Part shown: positions 21,311 to 34,909 of the stretch, one piece after another
Numbering within the stretch: the first letter of the stretch is position 1
Layout: every line of letters starts with the position of its first letter
Assembly (NCBI GenBank): GCA_010093485.1
Contig: MU001498.1
Coordinates: forward strand, 1,187,423-1,251,422
Reading direction: 5' to 3'
Source of the DNA: Karstenula rhodostoma CBS 690.94
Taxonomy: Eukaryota > Ascomycota > Dothideomycetes > Pleosporales > Didymosphaeriaceae
DNA: 64,000 bases
The notes under the pieces: generated by a model
The model's input: the letters and a program-made list of their open reading frames with translations, nothing else
Database searches by the model: none
Told to the model about the DNA's origin: nothing
Position numbers and translations under genes: made by a program

Positions 21311-22572
21311 TTTTTTTTTTTTTTTTTTTATATAAAGTTATTATTATAACTATCTAGTAGATTTTATAATATATATAATTAGATATATCTAGATTACTAA
21401 TAGACTTACTACTAGTATATACTATATTATATTTATTATTAAGAATTAATTACTTATTATTATTAGTTATTTTAATAGAGATATAGTGTAGATTTTTTTT
21501 TATAAAAGCTAGCCTTTATATATAGTATTATAAGTTACTTACTACTAGTAGGTAACCTCTCTTTTATATTTTTTTTTAAATTATAATATTATTAATATTT
21601 TATAATATTTTTAATATTTTATAACTTCTTTATAATTATATATTAGGTATTAGTAAATAAGAAGTATACTACTCTACTAGTATTATATAGTATTATAGTA
21701 TTATAGTATTACTATATTATATAATATATATAGATAGGTTACTACTTAGTTAATTAAGTCTAATACTATAGATATCCTTCTTTTTCTTTTATTATAAATA
21801 GTACTATCCTTTAGAGCTATTTAATAGAATTATATAGTACCTCTAGATATTTCCTTATTACTAAATAGTTATAATAGTAACTTTATATAAAAAAAAAAAA
21901 AAAAAAAAACTATTTAGTAATAAGGAAATATTTAGAAATACTATATAGTTCTATTAAATAGCTCTAAAGAATAATATTATTTATAATAAAAGAGAAAAAA
22001 GGGTGCCTATAATACTAGACTTAATTAACTAAGTATTAATCTACTTATATATATTATATAATATAGTAAGACTATAATACTATAATATTATAATATTATA
22101 TAATACTAATAGAATAATATACTCCTTATTTACTAATACCTAATATATAATTATAGAAAAATCGCGAAATATTAAAGATATTATAAAATATTAATAATAT
22201 TATAATTTAAAAAAAATTATAAAAAAGAAATTATCTACTAGTAGTAAATAACTTATAGTATTATATATAAAGGCTAGCTTTTATAAAAAAAGATCTATAC
22301 TATATCCTACTATATTAAAATAGCTAATAATAATAAATAACTAATTCTTAGTAATAAAAATAATATAGTATATACTAGTAGTAAGTCTATTAGTAATCTA
22401 AATATATTAAACTATATATATTATAAAATCTAATATATTATCTAGTAAGTTAATCTCTATTAGTATAATAATTAATCTAATATATAAATACTATAAGTTA
22501 TAACTATAAACTATATAATTATAGAATTTATTAGTAAGTTTCTTATATATATATATATATATATAGTATTAC
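21311..22572 (-). mobile_element. Rep-A host copy, left part (split by insertions)
   Basis: A minus-oriented Rep-A: its poly(A) end appears as a run of 19 T at 21311-21329, followed by 30 bp of 3' sequence. It is then split by a plus-oriented Rep-A at 21360-21909, resumes at 21910 and runs to 22572, where Copia-1 begins. It continues after Copia-1 at 38330. The reading frame, if there ever was one, is gone. Confidence 0.75.
21360..21909 (+). mobile_element. Rep-A inserted into Rep-A, 10-bp TSD
   Basis: A 5'-truncated plus-oriented Rep-A of about 550 bp ending in 21 A (21889-21909). Flanking duplications are CTATCTAGTA (21350-21359) and CTATTTAGTA (21910-21919), differing by one C/T, as expected after RIP. 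Because it lies head-to-head with the host copy it makes a long near-palindrome. Confidence 0.8.
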
Positions 22573-22780
22573 TATTAAGAATATAAATAATACTTAGTAA
22601 TATTAAAATTTATAGAGCTTTAATTAGCTATAATAAGGGGTACCTTAACTTAAGTACTAAATTAATTTAGAATAAGTATAGTATATAACTAGTTTTTCTA
22701 GTAATCTTTTTTTATATAGTAATCTAATTAATTTACTCTCTAAATAAAAGGGATATTTAAATTTTTTTTTCTTTATTATA
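22573..22780 (+). repeat. Copia-1 5' LTR
   Basis: Begins TATTAAGAATATAAA and ends CTTTATTATA; ancestral TG..CA ends have become TA..TA through RIP. Matches the four other LTR copies in the window. Confidence 0.85.
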
Positions 22781-23913
22781 ATTATAAGTTTAATATTTAG
22801 AATATAGAATAATTCTCTTTATATACTTTATTACTTAAATATATCCTTTTAGGTATTTCTATTATACTAAAAGCCTTTATTTAATAAAACTATAAATAAT
22901 TTAATTATTCTAGTTACTTAAACCTAGTTTATTAATTAAATAAGCTAATTTTATTAGTTTATAAACTTATATTTTTAAGTAAACTCTAAAGATATCTAGT
23001 CTAATATTAATTTAGATAGTTTAATAGTCCCCTTAATTAAGGATAATTACCCTATTTAACTAGTTATTCTAGAGGAACTATACTAACTAGTTATTTTAAA
23101 TAACCTTAAAGATTATAAATAGGAATTTAAATTATATAAAAAGAATAAAGAAAGCTATATTTTAAGAATTATAAAATATTATATTATAGTTTCTAACTAG
23201 TAGATATATTATTCTAAGCTATAAAATCTCTAGAACTAGATTTATACTATTATCTTCTAAAATCTCCTTACTCTAATAATAATTAATATAATTAAAGATA
23301 ATAAGTCTATCTTATAATATTTACTTTATATATTAAAGAATAATTTATTATCTACTAATAGAGTAACTAAGAATTTTATTTTATTATAATATTATATTTA
23401 TCTTAATAAAATAAAGAGTAAATAGTAGAATCTAGAAATTTAGTTTAAAAAATAGTAGCTTCTCTATTATAAAGTAATTATATATTTAATTAAAGAAACT
23501 AAAGAAGTATTTATAACTTATAATTTTTTTAAAGCCTTAGGTAAGAAAATTACCCCTAAGTAGTCCTACTTAATTAAGTAGTAAATCCTACTTAATAAGA
23601 TACTAAAAAAGCTTATAATAATACTTTTTAAGATTAGAAAGATATTTTTAATATTAATCTAGAAATAATTATTCTATCCTAATTATAAAAGGACTAGTAT
23701 TTATATAATATTTAGTAATTAGACTCTTAAATCTAATAGGGAATTATTTAATAATATATAGAATAATAATTATTTTAGCTATTCCTATAAAAATATCTAA
23801 TATAAATAGTAATTAATTAAATACTAATACTTATAAAGAGCTATTACTAGTACTTTAATTAATAAATCTTAAATATTTAATCTTTTTAATAAAGAGTATA
23901 ATAAGATTTTAAG

Positions 23914-24438
23914 ATTAAACTCCCTAGAAAAAGTAACTTCGTATTTCACGGACACTAGACCTAACCTAAGCACTAAAATGGCGGTTTAGTAGTAGGGTAG
24001 AGGATAAGATTACCCTAATAAGGAGGTATTAAATTCTATTAAAGTTAGTCTATTAAATATAACTTTAAAAGTTTAAAAAAAATAAGGTATTATTTTAATT
24101 TATACTAGTTTTTATTAGGGGGCGAAAAAATTCCTAATTAAGTTAGAGATAACTTATAAATAAATATCTAAAAGGAAAAAATAAGAAAAGTTAATCTAAA
24201 TAGACTAGAAACTATCTAATTAGAAATAGTTTAATTTCTAAATAGGCTAGTATAGTAAACTAGTCCTAAATAGAAATAAAACTAGGCCTAAATAGGAAAG
24301 AACTAGATCTAAATAGATAACTTAGTAAAAAGAATAATTATAGAGCTAGTAATAGAATTATATAGAATATCTAGATATTTCCTTAATACTAGATAGCTCC
24401 TCCTAGGGGTTTATTTTTTAAAAAAAAAAAAAAAAAAA
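23914..24438 (+). mobile_element. Rep-C: poly(A)-ended retroposon, 11-bp TSD
   Basis: About 525 bp inserted in Copia-1, ending in 19 A (24420-24438). The exact duplication AAGATTTTAAG is at 23903-23913 and 24437-24447. Copia-3 at about 60602 shows the empty site. Its last about 60 bp before the tail resemble the Rep-A 3' end (TCTAGATATTTCCTTA followed by CTAGATAG), but the 5' part is unrelated. About 23939-23990 keeps CpA, TpG and CpG and so escaped RIP. Confidence 0.8.
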
Positions 24439-24900
24439 GATTTTAAGCTATCTAAAACTTCTATAATAGTTAAAGCTATAAATAAAAATTAATAGTACTA
24501 ATTAAAAAATAAATAATAAGAAGTAACTTATAATTAATTATTTTAGTAGTATTATAGTAGCTTTTATTAGTTTAATTAACCTTTTAAATAAAGTTTCTAA
24601 AAATAGAATCTATAATATAATATAGAATTCTTACCTACTTTCTAAAAATATAATTCTAAATAATATAACTATTATTTACCTTATTAATAATTAGAACCTT
24701 TTAGTTACTAGTTCTTTTAAGAAAGTAATTAGAAAAGACTAAGTTAAAATAAAAATATAAGCTTTACCTATTTTAGAAATAAAAAATTACTTAATTAAGA
24801 ATATTCTTTATAGTAAAAATAAAAAATAATTAGAGAATCTACTACTTAAAAATATTAAGGTAGTTAAGAACTTTTATATAAATATTATTTTAAAAGTTTA

Positions 24901-25224
24901 ATTTTTTATAATATCCTTAATATTTTATAACTTTTCTATAATTATACGTTAGATATTAGTAATTAAGGAGTATACTACCCTATTAGTATTATATAGTATT
25001 ATAGTATTATAGTATTATAGTGTTACTATATTATATAATATATATAGATAGATTAATATTTAGTTAATTAAGTCTAGTACTATAGGCGCCCTTTTTTTTT
25101 TTTTATTATAAATAGTACTATTCTTTAGAGCTATTTAATAGAACTATATAGTACTTCTAGATTTTTTCTTATTACTAGATAGTTATAATAGTAGTTTTAT
25201 ATTAAAAAAAAAAAAAAAAAAAAA
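24901..25224 (+). mobile_element. Rep-A, 5'-truncated copy in Copia-1
   Basis: About 324 bp ending in a 21-A run (25204-25224). The empty site in Copia-3 near 61050 reads straight through. The duplicated target is about 9 bp (AAAAGTTTA against AAAAGTTAA, one mismatch), the A run making the border ambiguous. Confidence 0.75.
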
Positions 25225-26126
25225 GTTAAACTTAAGAAAGTTAGTATTTAGTATTTTAGTTTAGATAATACTTTAAGTATTAGAATAATTAAATAAAGTA
25301 TTATAATAGTAAAATTATAATATAAGTATAACTTTATTTTTTTAGAATATAAGCCTATATACTTTTATTCTACTATTATAAATATAATTTATTTATTTAA
25401 ATTATTAAGAGAGAATATCTCCTATTTAAATAGTAAAGAACTATAGTATAAGTAATTAGAATATTTTAGAAAAAAGGTTTTATAAGTTCTAGTTTCTAGT
25501 ATATATAGTATATTAATTAAAGGAATATAATAATAAAAATATAAGTACTATATAGTTATATATATAAATAAAGTAATTTTATACTAACTATATAAGTATT
25601 TACTATATCTATTATACTATATTATATATAACCTATTTAATATAGAATAAGGATAAATACTTAAATTCTAAATTCTTATAATAAAGAAAGAATTTAGTAG
25701 GAAGTTCTATAATTTTAATCTATAAGGAAAGATACTTTTAGAGATTTTATAATTAATAAAATACTTATTAACTTTTATAAAGAATAAGTACTAGCTCTAA
25801 ATTATATAAATTTAATAAAATAATAATATAGTAATACTTTTATAGTAAGGGATATTATAATAAAAAAGAAAATAATTAAAAAAGAAATTATAATTAATCC
25901 TTTACTATTTTATATATATAAAACTAATAGTTTAGTAGAGTAAACTAAAAAAGAGCTAATTAAATAAATAATAAAAATAAGATCTAATATAAATCTATTA
26001 ATAAAACTATAACTAGAGATTATAAATATAATAGTCTAGTTATATAATATAAGTTTAAGTATAGTATATAATTTCTAATTACTAAATAAAATATTAAATA
26101 GCTAGTTTTAATAATATTTTTAGTAT

Positions 26127-26299
26127 ATATATATTATAGAGATTTACTATAAGGTAGAGTAACTTAATAAAATAGGGGGGATAAAAAGGCGTATTATACT
26201 TTACTAATATATAAATAAAGGGGGACTAAAAAAGTGGCTAAAATACGCCTAGTATCTATATATAGGCTAACTAAAAAGGGTATAATACTAAGCTAATAC
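26127..26299 (-). mobile_element. Rep-B, 5'-truncated copy in Copia-1, 12-bp TSD
   Basis: 173 bp matching the 3' end of Rep-B in reverse, flanked by the exact 12-bp duplication TATTTTTAGTAT at 26115-26126 and 26300-26311. The empty site is visible in Copia-3 near 61950. Confidence 0.85.
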
Positions 26300-26626
26300 T
26301 ATTTTTAGTATTATAACTCTATAATTATATAATATATAATAGTAGATTTCTATCTAGACTAGAGTAGGATTTATACCTATAAATACTAAATATATTCTCT
26401 AATAAAGGATTATAAAGCTAGGTATAATAAAAAGGGATTTAAAATAAATTTAAAAGCCTATATTAGGTATTTAGTAGACTATTAAACTTTTAATATTTAT
26501 AAAATATAGGTTTTTATATTTAATTAAGTAATTATAATTTAGAATATTATAATTAATAAGATAATCTTCTACTAGAAAGTATATAAAATTAAGTTTCTAA
26601 AAATAAAAACTCTAAAAATTATAAAA

Positions 26627-26832
26627 TATAGTAGAGAAAAGGAGCTCGAATATCCCTTTATTTAGGGAGTGAATTAATTAGATTACTATATAAAAAAAGA
26701 TTACTAGAAAGGCTAGTTATATATTATACTTATTCTAAATTAGTTTAGTACTTAGGTTAAGGTACCCCTTATTATAGCTAATTAGAGCTCTATAAACCCT
26801 AATATTACTAAGTATTATTTATATTTTTAATA
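26627..26832 (-). repeat. Copia-2 3' LTR
   Basis: 206 bp; reverse complement of the LTR sequence, outer end TATAGTAGAG at 26627, inner end ATTTTTAATA at 26832. Confidence 0.85.
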
Positions 26833-29800
26833 TACCCTCTAGGTAAATAGCGCTTATTATTTATCTATTAATAGAATTTAATTATTTAAATTAGTTTCCC
26901 TTAGAAATATATAGTTTAGATTATAATTTCCTACTTATATTATACTATTATTAGCGTTATAATACTAATTAGCTAGAATAAGAGTCTTCTAGTACTTAGT
27001 ATAGTACTTATAAATAATAGTAGCCTTATAACTAGGTATAGTAAGTAATAGTAAATAAGGTAAGTAATTATTATATAGTATAAATTAGTAGAGGTAGGTA
27101 GAATAAAAAGGTATTTTTTATACCTTTTAAATTTCTTTTCTTTATCCCTATTATCCTATCTTATAGTATATTCTTACCTTTTACTTTTTAATACTCTACT
27201 TATACTTTTTTAAATAGCTAATAATACTACTAAAGCTCGCGCTACTAAAGTATATAAATAAGAAGAGAGATTTAAAATTAAATAAGTAGCTACTACTAAA
27301 AAATTTACTATAACTTTTTAAATAACTTATTAATCTAGTTACCTTCTTACTTAGTCTATTTTCTATACTTCTAGCTAAGCTTCTCTAATAGTATTATATA
27401 CTCCCCTAGCTATAGAAAAAGAGTATATTAGGGCTATTTAGCTAATAAGCTACTTTAGCTACTTAATAAGTACCTTAAGTAGTAGGTTAGATAGCCTCTA
27501 CTATAATATTATAAACTAGTAGACTAGGTACTACTTTTACTATTATATATACTTATATAAATTAATATAAGCTAGATTTTCTATTTATCTAGTTAAACTT
27601 TATTAATTATTATAGTTTACTATTTCTAACTATATACACAATATACTTTATCCTATTCTATAATAATCTAAACTCTAGTATAAGTTTCTTTTATCTTTTT
27701 TATTACTTAGATTTTTACTAACTATATATAGGCTTATAAGGTTAATTATTTATAATAGTATATTTAAGCTATACTAAAGAATTAAGATAAGAATTAAAAG
27801 ACTTTTTTTATACCTTTATAGAACTTTTACTTAATAACTAGCTTTTTTTCTATTTCTTCTATTTCTATTTCTATTTTATCTACTTCTATTCTATTTTTAC
27901 CTACTCCTATTTTTACTTTTATCCCTACTCCTCTTACTTCTATTTCTACTTTTACTATTTCTATCCCTACTTTATCTACCTTCTAATAGGTCTACCCTAT
28001 AAATAGTTAAAAAGTAGACTTATAGGAAACTATATATACTTTTAAGTATAGTATACCTACTCTTTATAAGTACTATACTTTATAGTAGCTCTATAAGGTA
28101 GGTCTAAATATTAGTTATTATAATATAGATTAGTAGTAACTTAACTTTAATTACCCTAAGGAGTATCTATATAATTATAATAGATTTTTTAAAATTAAAA
28201 AATCTCTTATTTATAGTTAGGGTAGTTTTAGATATAGGTATACTAGGCGCTCTAATATATTAGAAGTATAATAGTATACTTAGCTTTATAAGCTCTTTAA
28301 TTAGATATTTAATATATTTAAGTAGAATAGATTTCTTTTATTTTTTCTTTATTTTTCTTTTATTCTCTAGTTAAAAAGTACTTTTTATAATTAAATCTAA
28401 TAAATCTCTACTTACTTTACTTCTTCTATATCTATAATTATAAAACTTATATTTTAAAAATTAAGTAGCTATATAAATCTAGTAAACTACTACTTTAATA
28501 GCGCTTTTATTAAACTATCTATAGGTATTTTACTTATTTTAAAATATAAAACTTTAAATAATCCCTTTATATACTTTTATTATAGCTATATATTCTAGAT
28601 ATTAATATAGTAAAGATATATAGTAATTCTTTTATTTTTTCTAATTACTAGTCTAATTATTTACTAGTTATTATAGTAGATTTATTAGAGTAATCCTAAG
28701 TTTAGTATAAGTTTAGTAAAAAAGTATTTTAAAACTATTACTTTTTTACTAATATACTCTAGAGCGAGAAGCTCTACTTTTATAGTTAAAATTATAATTA
28801 TACTTTAGTAAGCTATCTTCTATAGAATAGTGCTACTAAATAGTAAAGTAATATATCTATAAAATAATTATCTTATTAGTAGATTATCTATAAAAGATAT
28901 ATCTCTATAAATAAGTAGGTCTAAACTATTATATCTACTAAACTAAATTACTTTTTAGCGCGTTTTATAGAGGTATAGAATTATTTAATTAATTATTACT
29001 TTATACTTTATACTTAGGTTAGTAAGGAAGAAGGATAGCTTTAATATAATAAATATAATATCTAGTTATAGTATAATTACTATATATAATACTAATCTAA
29101 CCTTTTCTTAATAACTTTTAATCTACTATAGCGACGCTTTACCTTTACTCTTTTTAAGCTTATTAATTAAGAGAGGAGTAGGTAGGAAGCTACTAGCTTT
29201 ATAAAGTTTAAATTTTTTTATAATCTTATTAATATATATATTATATATAAGTATAATTATCTAATTATCTTAGTCTCTAATTACTTATACTCTAAGAAAC
29301 TATTTAACTAGTCCCTTATCTTTAATTTTATATTTATTTATAACCTTATTCTATAGTATTTAAGTTTACTCTCTATAATTATTATAATATAAAAATAGTA
29401 TATTATCTATATAGAATAGTACTAGGATTTTCTAATCTCTAGAAAGGAATAAATAAGACTCTTCCTTTAAAACTTTAAGTCTTTTAGCTCTAAATAAGTA
29501 GGAAAATTCTTTATACTAGAGAAGTAGTAAGTCTCTTAAACTATAAAGAGCTTAATTTAATCTTATATATATTCCTAGTATCTTAAACCTATTTAGAAGT
29601 TTATAGATTATAGGATTATCTATTATAATTATAGTATTTAGAAATACTCCTATAATATTATATTATTTAATCTTAAAGTTAAACTCTATAGTAATTACTA
29701 TTACTACTTAAAATAACCTTACTATAAGTATAGTAGTGTAGGTTAAGTATAGGATATTCTTTAATTAAAAGTCCCCTTTAATTATAATATAAGTTTTATA

Positions 29801-32800
29801 GTTCTTAAACTAACTATTCTAATTAAACTTATATATAAATACCTATTTTAATAGAAGTAGGTATTTTATTACTTATAATTAGGGTAGCTTTATTTAAGTT
29901 CCTTTCTACTATAGGGTAGTAATTTCTTTAATTATAGCCTATTTAAATAGCTTTCCTAGAGAATAGGAAAGTAGATATTTCTAGAGTATTAGTTTTAGTA
30001 GTAGCTTATTTTTATATAAATAAGCTAGTAATATTACTAGTTTTAGTTTCTTAAGTATAACTATTATAACTACTATATTTAGTATTTTATAACCTTTATA
30101 CTTATCCTAGGTTTTATCTACTTCTAGTATAAATATATATATAAAGTTAATCTAAAAACTATCTTTTAAAGATAGATCTACTATTAATATATATATACTA
30201 AAATTTAATCTATTCCCTAGCTAATTATTATAATCTATATTTTATTATCTTAACTTTTAAACTAGTAAATACTTATTTATTAGTTAGTTAATCTTAGATA
30301 CCTCTTCTTAAAGTTATCTACTTATTCTACTTACTATAGGGAAAATATATTATTATCTTTAACTTACTAGTAGATTTTCTACTTTATCTAGTAGTATAGA
30401 GTTAGTTATACTAGATTAAGAAGTAGTAGTAGGGTTTTAAAGCTCCTACTCTAGAAATATATTATTCTAAGGCTCTAGTTTACTAGCTCTTCTAATTAAA
30501 TTCTAATTCTAGTAGCTCCTAGTATTCTTATAATTATATTAATTAGTCCCTATAATATCTAGCTATAGTATTATATCTAGGGTTATAAGTTCTATACTTA
30601 AATCTTAGTCTATATAAATTCCTAGCTACTAGCTAGCTATACCTATAGCTTATATAATAGTTAGTATTATTACTTTCTAATTCCTTAGCTAGCTATCCTT
30701 AAAATCTATCTACTCTAATCCTTTACCCCTAAGTAGTTACTTAGTATCTTTAATTCTCATAGTACTTATATACTTATTTAAGCTAGAAGTAAGATTAATT
30801 ATATTAAATATATTTTCTAGATTATTAACCTTATCCTTATAAATACTTTTTATAATTTTTAGAGTTTTTATCTTTAGGAGCTTAACTTTATATACTCCCT
30901 AGTAGAAGATTATCTTATTAAATATAATATTCCTAGTTATAATTATTTAATTAAGTATAGGAACTTATATTCTATAGATATTAGAAGCTTAATAGCCTAC
31001 TAAATACCTAATATAAGCTTTTAAATTTATTTTAAATCCCCTTCTATTATATCTAGCTTCGCGATCCTTTATTAGAGAATATACTTAGTATCTATAGGTA
31101 TAAATCCTACTCTAGTCTAGATAGAGATCTACTATTATATATTATATAATTACTAGCTTATAGTACTAAAAATACTATTAAAACTAACTATTTAATACTT
31201 TATTTAGTAATTAAAAGCTATATACTATACTTAGGCTTATATTATATAGCTAGACTACTATATTTATAATTTCTAGCTATAGCTTTATTAGTAGATTTAT
31301 ACTAGACCTTATTTTTACTATTTATTTAATTAGCTCTTTTCTAGTTTACTTTATTAAACTATTAGTTTTATATATATAAGGTAGTAAAAGGTTAATTATA
31401 ATTCCTTTTTTAATTACCTATTCCTTATATCGCGATATTCCTTACTATAGAAGTATTATTATATTATTATCCTACTAGATTTATATAATTTAGAGCTAGT
31501 ACTTATTCTTTATAAAGGTTAAGAGGCGTTTTATTAATTATAGAATCTCTAAAAGTATCTTCCCTTATAGATTAAAATTATAGAACTTCCCGCTAAATTC
31601 TTTCTTTATTATAAGAATCTAGGATTTAAGTATTTACCCTTACTCTATATTAAATAGGTTCTATATAATATAGTAGAATAGATATAATAAATATTTATAT
31701 AATTATTATAAGATTACCTTACTTATATATATAACTATATAATACTTATATTTTTATTATTATATTCCTTTAATTAATATACTGTATACACTAGAAACTA
31801 AAGCTTATAAAACCTTTTTTCTAAGATATTCTAATTATTTATACTATAGTTCTTTACTATCTAAGTAGGAGATATTCTCTCTTAATAGCCTAGATAGTTA
31901 AATTATATTTATAATAGTAAGATAAGAGCGTATAGGCTTATATTTAAAAAAAATAAGGTTATATTTATATTATAGATTTACTATTATAATACTTTATTTA
32001 ATTATTCTAATCCTTAGGGTATTATCTAAGCTAAAATACTAAATACTAACTTTCTTAAGTTAAGCTTCTAAAATAATATTTATATAAAAGTTCTTAACTA
32101 CCTTTATATTTTTAAGTAGTAGATTCTCTAATTATTTCCTATTCTTACTATAAAAAATATTTTTAATTAGGTAATTTCCTATTCCTAAGATAGATAGAGC
32201 TTAAGTTTCTACTTTAACTTAGTCTTCTATAGTCGCTTTCTTAAAAGAACTAATAACTAAAAGGTTCTAATTATTAATAAGGTAAATAGTAGCTATACTA
32301 TTTAGAATTATACTTTTAGAAAGTAGGTAAGGATTCTATATTATATTATAGATTCTATTCTTAGAAACTTTACTTAGAAGGTTAATTAGATTAATAAGAG
32401 CTACTATAATACTACTAGAGTAGTTAATAATAAGCTACTTCTTATTACTTATTTTCTAATTAGTACTATTAATCTTAGTCTATAGCTTTAACTATTATAG
32501 GAGTTTTAGATAGCTTAAGATCTTATTTTACTCTTTATTAGAAAGGTTAAATACTTAGGATCTATTAATTAGAGTACTAGTAATAACTATTTATAAGTAT
32601 TAGTATTTAATTAATTACTATTTATATTAGGTATTCTTATAGGGGTAGTTAAAATAATTATTATTCTATATATTATTAGATAATTCCCTACTAGACTTAG
32701 TAGTCTAACTATTAAATATTATATAAATACTAGTCCTTTTATAATTAGGGTAGAGTAATTATTTCTAGATTAGTACTAAAAATATTTTTCTAATCTTAGA

Positions 32801-33649
32801 AAGTATTATTATAGGCCTTCTAAGTATTTTATTAAGTAGGATTTATTACTTAATTAAGTAGGACTACTTAGGGGTAATCTTCTCGCCTAAAGCTTTAAGG
32901 AAATTATAGATTATAAGTACTCCTTTAGTTTTTTTAACTAAGTATATAATTACTTTATAGTAGAGGAGCTACTATTTTTTAAACTAGATTTCTAAATTCT
33001 ACTATCTACTTTTTACTTTATTAAGATAAGTATAATACTATACTTAAATAAAATTCTTAGTTACTTCTTTAGTAGGTACTAGATTATTCTTTAGTATATA
33101 AAGTAGATATTATAAGGTAGATTTATTATCTTTAACTATATTAATTATTACTAGAGTAAGGAGATCTTAAGAGATAGTAGTATAAATCTAGTTCTAGAGA
33201 TTTTATAGCTTAGAATAGTATATCTACTAGTTAGAAACTATAGTATAATATTCTATAATCCTTAAAATATAGCTTTCCTTATTCTTTTTATATAATTTAA
33301 GCTCCTACTCGTAATTTTTAAGGTTATCTAAAGTAACTAATTAGTATAATTCCTCTAGAATAACTAATTAAATAGGGTAATTATCCTTAATTAAGGGGAC
33401 TATTAGACTATCTAGATTAATTTTAGACTAGATACCTTTAGAGTTTACTTAGAAATATAAGCTTATATACTAATAAGGCTAGCTTATTTAATTAATAAGC
33501 TAGGTTTAAGTAACTAGAATAGTTAAATTACTTATAGCTTTATTAAATAAAGAAGGCTTTTAGTATAATAGAAGAATCTAAGAGGGTATATTTAAGTAGT
33601 AAAGTATATAGAGAGAATTATCCTATATTCTAAGTACTAGGCTTATAAC

Positions 33650-33855
33650 TATAGTAAAGAAAAGGAGCTTAAATATCCTTTTATTTAGGGAGCGAATTAA
33701 TTAGATTACTATATAAGAAAAGATTACTAGAAAGGCTAATTATATATTATACTTATCCTGAATTAGTTTAGTGCTTAGGTTAAGGTACCCCTTATCGTGG
33801 CTAATTAGAGCTCTATAAACCCTGATATTACTAAGTATTATTTATATTCTTAATA
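33650..33855 (-). repeat. Copia-2 5' LTR
   Basis: 206 bp; outer end ATTCTTAATA finishing at 33855, inner end TATAGTAAAG at 33650. It keeps a few TpG and CpG (near 33769-33800), being less mutated than the 3' LTR. Confidence 0.85.
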
Positions 33856-34692
33856 TAAAAAATATTTATAAAAATAAAATTAATAATCTAGAAGATATAT
33901 TTAATATAATTAATCTTATTTCTAATTTAAATAAGCACGCGAGTACTATAAGAATTAAGGATATTAAGTAACTATTTAGAGATAAAAAATTAGAAAAGAT
34001 AAATTCTAAGAATAGCTAACTAAGAAATTAGAAAATAATAATATTAATTACTATATAAACTATAGATATAGCTAGCTAGTAGCTAGGAATTTATATAGAC
34101 TAAAATTTTAAGTATAAAACTTATAACTCTAGATATAATACTATAGCTAGATATTATAGAGACTAATTAGTATAATTAGAAAGATATTAGAAATTATTAA
34201 AATTAGAATTTAACTAGAAGAACTAGTAAACTAGAGTTTTAGAATAATACTTCTTTAGAGTAGAAACTTTAAAACTCTACTATTATCTCTTAATTTAGTA
34301 GAACTAACTCTATAATACTATATAAAATAAGAAATTTATTAGTAAACTAAAAATAATAGTATATCTTTCCTATAATAAGTAAAGTAAGTAAATAACTTTA
34401 AAAAGAGATACTTAAAATTAACTAACTAATAAATAGGTATTTACTAGTTTAAAGATTTAGATAATAAGATATAGATTATAATAATTAGCTAAAAGATAGA
34501 TTAAATTTTAATATATATATATTAATAGTAAATCTATTTTTAAAAAATAGTTTCTAGATTAATTTTATATATATATTTATACTAGAAATAGATAAAATCT
34601 AAAATAAGTATAAAAGTTATAAAATATAAAATATAATAGTTATAGTAGTAATATTTAAAAAATTAAAACTAGTAATATTACTAACTTATTTA

Positions 34693-34909
34693 ATAATATT
34701 ATAGTATTATAGTATTACTATATTATATAATATATATAGGTAGGTTAATACTTAGTTAATTAAGTCTAGTACTATAGGCGCCCTTTTTTTTCTCTTATTA
34801 TAAATAGTACTATCCTTTAGAGCCGTTTAATAGAACTATATAGTACCTCTAGATCTTTCCTTATTACTAGATAGTTATAATAGTAGCTTTATATTAAAAA
34901 AAAAAAAAA
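34693..34909 (+). mobile_element. Rep-A, 5'-truncated copy in Copia-1, 14-bp TSD
   Basis: 217 bp ending in 14 A. The exact 14-bp duplication TACTAACTTATTTA is at 34679-34692 and 34910-34923. A clear example of a 5'-truncated, poly(A)-ended insertion of the target-primed reverse transcription kind. Confidence 0.88.

Larger units (their letters stand above)
26627..33855 (-). mobile_element. Copia-2: full-length Ty1/Copia relic nested in Copia-1, 5-bp TSD
   Basis: 7,229 bp on the minus strand, LTRs 33650-33855 (5') and 26627-26832 (3'), each 206 bp. The exact 5-bp duplication TAAAA is at 26622-26626 and 33856-33860, and Copia-3 shows the empty site near 62275. It belongs to the same family as Copia-1 and Copia-3. 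The reverse transcriptase active-site region is at about 29397-29418 (minus strand, reading YIDNI). No ORF survives. No internal insertion was detected, so it gives the family's unbroken length. Confidence 0.88.

Noticed and set aside
26127..26299. Rep-B short copies as MITEs or solo LTRs
   Set aside because: No terminal inverted repeats, no TG..CA-derived ends, TSDs of 10-18 bp vary in length, and copies differ only in the 5' end, which fits truncated retroposons better.
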